DNA of 64,000 nucleotides. It comes from Chitinophagaceae bacterium. Its GTDB lineage: Bacteria; Bacteroidota; Bacteroidia; Chitinophagales; Chitinophagaceae. Below are positions 58,545 to 64,000 of this stretch, piece by piece. Each line of letters starts with the position of its first letter. Positions within the stretch are counted from its first letter, which is position 1. The stretch lies in contig JADKJI010000012.1 of the NCBI GenBank assembly GCA_016721085.1, positions 163,412-227,411 of the forward strand, read 5' to 3'. Position numbers and translations under genes: made by a program. The notes below the pieces were generated by a model that searched no databases, had not been told where the DNA came from, and saw only the letters and a program-made list of their open reading frames with translations.

Positions 58545-61055
58545 TCAGTCATGAAGCCCAGTCTTTCTCCGTTTCAGCCACTTCACCGCCTCGTACCAAA
58601 TCACAGACAATAAGCCAATTCCAATACAGACTAACAACTGCGGCAGCGTCATAGTCTCGAAGTCAAAGAAGCTTGCAAGAGGTTTTATGAATATAAGTAA
58701 AGCCGTGATAGCAATTGTTATCAGTATTATTTGCGGTACCATCCTGTTCTTGTATCCCAGTGTATGAATGATTGAATAATAAAAAGAACGGTTTACTAAT
58801 GTCAGTACTATATTAGCGACAATCAGTACTGTGAATACCATAGTTCGTGTCAGGTTTTCATTATAATCCTGGGAAACAGAATATTGATAAGCTGCCAATG
58901 TTCCTACTGTAATCATTAGCCCTTGTATGATACTGGTGGTTAACTCCTTCATATTGAAAAAAGACACAGTAAAGGGTCTTGGTGGCTGTTGCATTGTATT
59001 CTCCTCCATCGGTTCGTTTTCGTAAATGATGGAACAGGTAGGTCCCATTATGAGTTCGAGGAAAATGATATGCACTGGTGAGAATATATTCGGATATATC
59101 CAACCCAATGCCAGAGGAATAAATACAGTCAGTATGATGGGTATATGGATCGATATGATATACTGAATGGCTTTCTTCAGGTTGGTATATATCTTTCTTC
59201 CTGTTGCTACTGCATCTACCATTTTGGAGAGATCATCTTCCATCAATATCAGAGAAGCAGCTTGTTTGGCTATTTCTGAACCTTTCTTTCCCATGGCAAT
59301 ACCAATGTGAGCAGCTTTTAATGCAGGTCCATCATTAACGCCATCGCCAGTCATAGCGACAATCTGGTTTTTTGCCTTAAGGGCATTGATGATTTTCAGT
59401 TTAGCATCTGGGAACATGCGGGTGAAGATATTTGTAGATACTACTTTTTCTTCCAGGTCTTTTTCCGATAATGCCATCAATTCATCACCAGTTATACTTT
59501 TTTCGTAGCCTTTGAATTGTATCTGTTTGGCAATGGCTGTTGTTGTAGCGGCATTGTCTCCTGTTACTATTTTTACAGATATGCCTGCAGTATAGAATGA
59601 CTGCAAAACTTCCGCAATGTTTTTCTTTGGAGGATCGTAGAAAGCTACCATGCCTTTAAAAGAAAACTTAAACTCCTGTTGTGTAGCAGGAAAATCATTC
59701 CCAGTAAAATTGGTTTCTCCAACAGCTAAAATCCTGAAGCCATCTGTTGCCATAGTTTGGATTGCCGTTGTTATTTGTTCTTTCTGTTGGCTTGTAAGGT
59801 CTGATACAGCTATTATAGCCTCGGGTGCCCCTTTCACTGCAATGATTCTTTTCCCTTCCCCATTTTCAAATAGATGTGTCATCATGGGAGGAAGTCCTGA
59901 TAACGGATATTCATGAACCATTTTATAATCAGGTCTCTCATCAACTTCCCAATATTTTGTATAGGCCTCATGCAATGCTTTCTCCATTGGGTCGAAGGGG
60001 ATTGGCTCACTGGCCCACATGGATAAGCGGATCAGTTCCTTTTCTTCTTGTCCAATAGTTATTTCAGGCAGACTGAAAGAGTTATTGGAAAGCAAATACA
60101 CCATTGCCAGGCTCATCTTGTTTTCAGTAATGGTTCCTGTTTTGTCAGTGCAGATGGTGGTGGCACTTCCCAGTGTTTCAACTGTCTTCATTTGTTTAAC
60201 CACAATTCCCATTTTCATCAATCGCCAGGCTCCTAAAGCCATGAATGTTGTAAATGCTACTGGAATCTCTTCTGGAAGAATACTCATAGCAAGAGTAAGT
60301 GCTTTTAATAAGCTGTCGAGGATATTTTTTGAGTGGGAGTAATTGATAAACCAAACAATCAGGAAAACAACTGCTCCCACAATCACCATCTTTTTTACAA
60401 AATTCCCGATCTGGATTTCGAGAGGTGTTTTCTCTTCTTTTATGCTTTCTAATTTCTCACCGATTTTTCCTAATTGGGTAGAATTGCCGATAGCGGTCAC
60501 TGTAGTGATGGCCAGACCGCTGGCAACAGTTGTACCACGATATACATTTTTATCGTCTTTACTGTTGTCTTTATAAACAGCTAATGATTCTCCTGTTAAA
60601 ATGGATTCATTTACAGAGAAATCATTTGATTGGATGATTATGCCATCGGCAGCTACCAAGGTGCCTTCTTCAACTATTAGTGCATCTCCGATCACTAACT
60701 CATCACTATTGATATCGACAGTTTCTTTGTTCCTTATAACTTTACAAGTAGGTTGTGTGAAGTTCTTAAGTTTCTCTAAGGCATTACGACTTCTTGAATC
60801 CTGAAATAGTGAAATGGCTGCTACCAGTACAATTGCTGCTGCCAGAAAAATTCCATCTCCGGTTTTGCCACTTATGAAATATATTACGGAGGCAACAAGC
60901 AGAAGTAAAACCATTGGCTCTTTAAGTAAGCCTTTAACGGCATTCCAGATGGGGTATTCTTTTTTGTAGACTAAAGCATTGCTACCATTTTTTTCTCTTG
61001 ATGCAATTGCTTCTTCGTTGGTGAGACCGGTTATGCCGCTATTGTTCGGGTACAT
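58545..61055 (-). CDS. P-type cation-transporting ATPase (Ca2+-ATPase-like)
   Basis: 836 residues with about ten helices. The N-terminal cation ATPase domain (GLTNEEAIASREKNGSNAL), the actuator loop ILTGESLAV, the M4 motif LPEEIPVAF, the phosphorylation site TICTDKTGTITENKM and the hinge MTGDGVNDGPALKAAHIGIA are visible. It is closest in layout to type II (SERCA/PMCA-like) pumps; the ion is inferred. The ATG lies 1 bp after the stop of a 62-codon gene, so it is translated as part of a three-gene operon. Confidence 0.92.
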   Translation of the reverse strand: MYPNNSGITGLTNEEAIASREKNGSNALVYKKEYPIWNAVKGLLKEPMVLLLLVASVIYFISGKTGDGIFLAAAIVLVAAISLFQDSRSRNALEKLKNFTQPTCKVIRNKETVDINSDELVIGDALIVEEGTLVAADGIIIQSNDFSVNESILTGESLAVYKDNSKDDKNVYRGTTVASGLAITTVTAIGNSTQLGKIGEKLESIKEEKTPLEIQIGNFVKKMVIVGAVVFLIVWFINYSHSKNILDSLLKALTLAMSILPEEIPVAFTTFMALGAWRLMKMGIVVKQMKTVETLGSATTICTDKTGTITENKMSLAMVYLLSNNSFSLPEITIGQEEKELIRLSMWASEPIPFDPMEKALHEAYTKYWEVDERPDYKMVHEYPLSGLPPMMTHLFENGEGKRIIAVKGAPEAIIAVSDLTSQQKEQITTAIQTMATDGFRILAVGETNFTGNDFPATQQEFKFSFKGMVAFYDPPKKNIAEVLQSFYTAGISVKIVTGDNAATTTAIAKQIQFKGYEKSITGDELMALSEKDLEEKVVSTNIFTRMFPDAKLKIINALKAKNQIVAMTGDGVNDGPALKAAHIGIAMGKKGSEIAKQAASLILMEDDLSKMVDAVATGRKIYTNLKKAIQYIISIHIPIILTVFIPLALGWIYPNIFSPVHIIFLELIMGPTCSIIYENEPMEENTMQQPPRPFTVSFFNMKELTTSIIQGLMITVGTLAAYQYSVSQDYNENLTRTMVFTVLIVANIVLTLVNRSFYYSIIHTLGYKNRMVPQIILITIAITALLIFIKPLASFFDFETMTLPQLLVCIGIGLLSVIWYEAVKWLKRRKTGLHD

Positions 61056-61056
61056 A

Positions 61057-61245
61057 TTATATTTTTTCTCGCCAGATTTTCCACCAGGCTTTCTTTTCTT
61101 TTTTTTCTGATGGGATTATTATTTCCTCTTTAACTGCTTCTATATTTTCTTCCAACGCTTCTTGTTTTCTTTCTTCTTTCCATAAATAAGAGCCCCCATC
61201 GTCTCCTACTACTGCCGCTTGCAGCAAAGTAGCCAGAGATATCAT
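61057..61245 (-). CDS. 62-residue protein, operon partner of the P-type ATPase
   Basis: MISLATLLQAAVVGDDGGSY is followed by a long charged, probably helical segment (KEERKQEALEENIEAVKEE) and a basic, Trp-rich tail (KKEKKAWWKIWREKI) that could lie on a membrane. Overlaps the upstream gene by ATGA and precedes the ATPase by 1 bp. No family recognised. A pump-regulating micro-protein is possible but not shown. Confidence 0.55.
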   Translation of the reverse strand: MISLATLLQAAVVGDDGGSYLWKEERKQEALEENIEAVKEEIIIPSEKKEKKAWWKIWREKI

Positions 61246-61526
61246 TTTTCTATTATTTCGTCGGTGGGGTTCTTTACGACTATATTTCCTTTATAAAAAT
61301 CAAACCATGCATGGTTGCCATCAATTCCATCACCTGGGAATAAGGTCCAAACTGACAATCCCTCTCTTTCAATTCGGATTGTTTCCCCATTATTGGATAC
61401 AGTTTCAGCATAATTATCCAGCCGCATTTCTGGATCGGAATCAACTATTGCTTTCCATTCTTCCAATGAAATAAAATTAGATACTTCTGCATCTGTCCAG
61501 TTTTTGCCGGGTGATATATACATCAT
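61242..61526 (-). CDS. 94-residue hypothetical protein, first gene of the ATPase operon
   Basis: Soluble-looking protein with no signal peptide. It has a Trp-rich core (KNWTDAEVSNFISLEEWKAI, GLSVWTLFPGDGIDGNHAWF, DFYKGNIVVKNPTDEIIEK) and a strongly acidic composition. Not recognised. Stop and start overlap with the 62-codon gene, then the P-type ATPase, so the three are probably made together. Confidence 0.55.
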   Translation of the reverse strand: MMYISPGKNWTDAEVSNFISLEEWKAIVDSDPEMRLDNYAETVSNNGETIRIEREGLSVWTLFPGDGIDGNHAWFDFYKGNIVVKNPTDEIIEK

Positions 61527-61627
61527 AGCCCATTTTGGTAGGTAGTTTGAGTCTGAGCCAATTTAGGCTAATAGACACCCTTAGAACATGACTTTGCTAC
61601 GTGCGGGTTATGAAATTTGTTACATCC

Positions 61628-62029
61628 TTATTTTTTGGAGACCTTTTTCTTTGTTATGGACTTCAGCGACTTTTTCTCGAGGTTTTCCTTTATTTTAAAC
61701 TTAACAATTGCTGTTATCAGCTGTACTGGCAGAGGTTTATCGTAGGGAAATTGAATGGCTCCTTTGCTAACAGTATATTTAGCCAGTTTCTCTTTGAACG
61801 CGGCTGTTGGGGTAGATGTAGGATAAAAGCCACAATGATTCTTCCATCCACCAAAGAATACCAACACCCCTTCCTGCTTATAGGCAGGCATCTGGTAACT
61901 GATGGTTTCTTCAGCGTCAGGGGCAGCTTTCCTGATAATAGATCTCAATTCCTTTAAGAAGGGTTGTACTTCTTTGGGTTGGGAGGAGATGTATTCGTCG
62001 ACTGTTGTAGGAATGTTTGATTTTTTCAT
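61628..62029 (-). CDS. DUF1801 protein (YdhG/iron-chaperone-like fold)
   Basis: 133 residues: TTVDEYISSQPKEVQPFLKE, AAPDAEETISYQMPAYKQEG, VLVFFGGWKNHCGFYPTST and KGAIQFPYDKPLPVQLI are the usual DUF1801 blocks. The fold is related to frataxin-like iron chaperones; the function is mostly unknown. The tail is Lys-rich. A second, different DUF1801 protein is at 62799. Confidence 0.85.
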   Translation of the reverse strand: MKKSNIPTTVDEYISSQPKEVQPFLKELRSIIRKAAPDAEETISYQMPAYKQEGVLVFFGGWKNHCGFYPTSTPTAAFKEKLAKYTVSKGAIQFPYDKPLPVQLITAIVKFKIKENLEKKSLKSITKKKVSKK

Positions 62030-62040
62030 ATTATTTATTT

Positions 62041-62182
62041 TAAAGCTTAAGGCCTAAGGCCTAATGCTTAATTCGGTAATCCAACCGGAGATTAGGCTTC
62101 GAAAAAAGATATTCGTAGGGTACTAAATTTTTGTGTTGTTTTCTAAATTAAGCCTTAGGCTTTAGGCCTTAAGCTTTAAGCT
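62041..62182. repeat. GGCTTAA-word hairpin between two minus-strand genes
   Basis: AAGCTTAAGGCCTAAGGCC at 62042-62060 pairs with GGCTTTAGGCCTTAAGCTT at 62158-62176. It has a ~95-bp loop carrying TTCGAAAA and ends at the stop of the pentapeptide gene, the same position relative to a stop codon as at mutS. Confidence 0.7.
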
Positions 62183-62755
62183 TTATTCAATCACAATATC
62201 ATAATGATCCAAAAGCCCAATAACACCCGGCAATGCGAATCTCGCTTTTTTTATCTTGTTTTTCGTAGGGTCGATGGAGTAGTTGAGTGCAGATCGGAAA
62301 TCGGCTTTCTCCATGTTGGTATTGTCGAATATAGCTTTTGCAAAATCACAAACTTCAAATTTACCGTTACTGATATCTGTTTCAGTGAAATCCACTTCGT
62401 GTAAAATGCAATCGTTGAAATGGATTTTTTTGAGATTCAATTTATAAAAAGAAGCCAGATTTAGCTGACAGTGTTCGAAATAAAAAGAGATTAAGAAACT
62501 GTCGCAATCCTGAAAATGAAGTCCTAACAGTTTACAATGCATGAATTTTACATCACGGAAACTTGTTTTTGTTAATTTGGCCATACCCAGGTTACAACCC
62601 TGAAATTCACATTCTGTGAAGGCAATATTTGATAAGTTGATATTGGAGAAATTACAATTAATAAACTTGCAGTTGTCATATTCTGCCAATTCAATTCCTA
62701 TTACAGTAAAGTCGACTTTTTCATACACCTTATCTTCGATATACTTCCGTTCCAT
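62183..62755 (-). CDS. Pentapeptide-repeat protein
   Basis: 190 residues in a right-handed beta-helix pattern: repeated A(D/N)LxX-like pentads such as CKFINCNFSNINLSNIAFTE, CEFQGCNLGMAKLTKTSFRD and FDNTNMEKADFRSALNYSID. The layout (two blocks separated by a short non-repeat link near 90) resembles Qnr/McbG-type proteins that mimic DNA and bind gyrase. Whether it protects gyrase here is unknown. Confidence 0.88.
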   Translation of the reverse strand: MERKYIEDKVYEKVDFTVIGIELAEYDNCKFINCNFSNINLSNIAFTECEFQGCNLGMAKLTKTSFRDVKFMHCKLLGLHFQDCDSFLISFYFEHCQLNLASFYKLNLKKIHFNDCILHEVDFTETDISNGKFEVCDFAKAIFDNTNMEKADFRSALNYSIDPTKNKIKKARFALPGVIGLLDHYDIVIE

Positions 62756-62798
62756 AAAGCTTGCTATTATGATCTTTTATTCGTCAATATTAAGACAA

Positions 62799-63446
62799 TC
62801 AACCTTTATCTAAAAGGCTCAGCCATTTTTTTATAACAGCTCTCAAGTGTTTCTCCTTTTCTTTTACCTCATTTAAATTTCTGAAGTGAGCAAGCCTTCT
62901 GCCATCTGCATAATCTCCTTCTAATAGTCCGGATTTGTCATTTACTTTAGCGCCAGTCAGGAATATCATCCTAATACAATCTTTCTGGAAAAAATTGAAT
63001 CCAACTATGAAGCGTTTGTATTCTTTCGGGTTAAAGGGCTTCATGGGGCCGGTATAAAAGAAACAGGGAGCATTCCATTTTATTTCTTCTCCAATATTCT
63101 TATCTACTGATATTATAATCTTCCTTAATTCAACTACAACTGATAAAAGCGGATGTTTCATTTTTTTCATGTAAGCATCCACATCGGAAGTTTTAGATGC
63201 CGCTGTTTCTTTTTCGTTTTTGTTCGCTTCTTTGAATTTCAACCCTGCTTCAGTAAGTGCTTTTTTCAATTTTGGAATAGAAGATGGTCCCATTCCATGT
63301 AATTGTGCAATTTCTTTTTCAGTGAAGTTGGCTAATTTTTTTATGTTGGTTATTCCCTTACTTTCCAGGGCTCTTTTTGCAGGAGCAGCCAATCCCAGAA
63401 AGGGTTCAGTTGTTACAGTTTTTAGTGATTTCTTGCTCACTGCCAT
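62799..63446 (-). CDS. DUF1801 protein with N-terminal alpha-CTD-like helix-hairpin domain
   Basis: 215 residues from ATG 63446. An N-terminal block FLGLAAPAKRALESKGITNI and KKLANFTEKEIAQLHGMGPS resembles the helix-hairpin-helix of RNA polymerase alpha C-terminal domains. The rest is a DUF1801 domain (DVDAYMKKMKHPLLSVVVEL, NIGEEIKWNAPCFFYTGPM). The fusion suggests nucleic-acid contact; no function is assigned. The longer frame to 63530 is AT-rich and rejected. Confidence 0.8.
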   Translation of the reverse strand: MAVSKKSLKTVTTEPFLGLAAPAKRALESKGITNIKKLANFTEKEIAQLHGMGPSSIPKLKKALTEAGLKFKEANKNEKETAASKTSDVDAYMKKMKHPLLSVVVELRKIIISVDKNIGEEIKWNAPCFFYTGPMKPFNPKEYKRFIVGFNFFQKDCIRMIFLTGAKVNDKSGLLEGDYADGRRLAHFRNLNEVKEKEKHLRAVIKKWLSLLDKG

Positions 63447-63495
63447 AAGAAAAGGTTTTGGGAGTATTAAATATAATAAAAATTCACCTGCAACA

Positions 63496-64000
63496 TTATT
63501 TTGTAGCACTGAAAATCCCAAAGGCTTCATAAACTGCCTGGTGCATTATGGTAGCGTGATTTTCCTTAGAGAAATAGGAGAAATGAACTTTTATTAATGG
63601 GTTTGTTTTCCTCTTCAAGATTTCTACTAATTTTCTGGCGTCTCCCTCCATAACCGACCCTTCTTTACCAACTGCTATGAATATGGATGTCTTTGTTTTG
63701 TTGCCCTGTTTTACAATTGCAGGAGGAATTTTAAGCAATGATTCATCGTCCCACCATAAACTCGGACTTATGATAATATACTTATTGAACAAGTCTGGTT
63801 TTTTAAAAAGAATCTCTGTGGCTAAAAGTCCCCCAAGCGATTGACCGATGATGGTTTTTGTTTTATTTGTTTTGTATTCAGAATCAATATAGGGTTCCAA
63901 CTCATTTCCTATAAAATCAATGAATTTTGCAGAACCTCCTGAGCTCGGATTGTTCTTTTTGTCTTTTTGATTTTGGGTTGGAAAACAATAATCACGTTTT
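63496..64000 (-). CDS. Putative alpha/beta-hydrolase esterase (5' end beyond window)
   Basis: The frame is open to the right edge (RDYCFPTQNQKDKKNNPSSG, then GSAKFIDFIGNELEPYIDSE). The esterase (PF00756-like) nucleophile elbow is TIIGQSLGGLLATEIL with Ser in GQSLG, and the catalytic His is in FSKENHATIMHQAVYEA. Family members act on esters such as siderophores or xylan acetyls; the substrate is unknown. About 168 residues of the C-terminal part are present. Confidence 0.8.
   Translation of the reverse strand, partial: KRDYCFPTQNQKDKKNNPSSGGSAKFIDFIGNELEPYIDSEYKTNKTKTIIGQSLGGLLATEILFKKPDLFNKYIIISPSLWWDDESLLKIPPAIVKQGNKTKTSIFIAVGKEGSVMEGDARKLVEILKRKTNPLIKVHFSYFSKENHATIMHQAVYEAFGIFSATK

Noticed and set aside
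214..64000. tRNA or rRNA genes
   Set aside because: I looked for tRNA-like cloverleaf ends and conserved rRNA stretches in the spacers and saw none; a tRNAscan-SE or Infernal run would settle it.

Overview
The window reads as chromosomal DNA of a Bacteroidota bacterium, most likely order Chitinophagales, family Chitinophagaceae. The reasons are Bacteroidota-type promoters (-7 box TAnnTTTG, clear before infA, carA, def and a TetR gene), few obvious Shine-Dalgarno sequences, secreted proteins with C-terminal domains like those of type IX secretion cargo, LytTR two-component signalling, DUF6702/HupE-type proteins and the order infA-rpmJ-rpsM-rpsK-rpsD-rpoA-rplQ followed by carA. No tRNA, rRNA, prophage, transposase or CRISPR array was seen.

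Layout. 1-7.1 kb: a truncated gene end, lipoproteins, rpe, a TPR lipoprotein, a TolB-like beta-propeller, a HisC-like aminotransferase. 7.2-10.4 kb: a LytS-type sensor kinase with its LytTR regulator and a YfcE-like phosphoesterase. 10.7-11.9 kb: homogentisate dioxygenase. 12.2-19.6 kb: an efflux operon (TetR, TolC, HlyD/YbhG, two ABC ATPases, two ABC-2 permeases) resembling E. coli cecR-ybhGFSR. 19.6-20.4 kb: a GxxExxY gene between inverted repeats. 21-25.2 kb: translation and transcription genes. 25.3-31.2 kb: carA, aroQ, a parvulin-like protein, a sortilin-type propeller, a MORN-like protein. 31.2-32.7 kb: a 1.5-kb gene-free block with three copies of a ~199-bp structured repeat. 32.7-35.1 kb: SPFH protein, ribbon-helix-helix protein, small membrane protein and a decayed CdiI_3-like immunity gene. 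35.2-48.6 kb: M1 peptidase, HupE/UreJ-like, DUF6702, CorC-like, PAP2, sulfatase/LTA-synthase-like, glycosidase-like lipoprotein, methyltransferase, glmM, cysteine desulfurase. 48.6-64 kb: CHRD lipoprotein, type IX cargo-like proteins, mutS, TrmH-like methyltransferase, UbiA, ruvX, def, a P-type ATPase with two tiny operon partners, DUF1801 proteins, a pentapeptide protein and a truncated esterase.

Two features run through the whole window. First, at least ten single-base frame slips break conserved genes, many at short homopolymers; this looks like uncorrected consensus error in a draft assembly more than real decay. Second, the spacers are filled with low-complexity word repeats (TTTGAAAA, GGCTTAA, AGTCCGGAAG, GGGATTA, GGTTGTA, AAGTTGTAAGT, CGCAGAGACGC, CCCGGGATT). 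Each spacer tends to use one word, often in inverted orientation, with the arms starting at the stop codon of one gene and ending at the start of the next, even inside the ribosomal operon. The most interesting signals are the ~199-bp repeat whose two arms differ by compensatory changes, the inverted-repeat-bounded GxxExxY cassette, TetR operators laid over start codons, and an ABC ATPase that has lost its signature motif.
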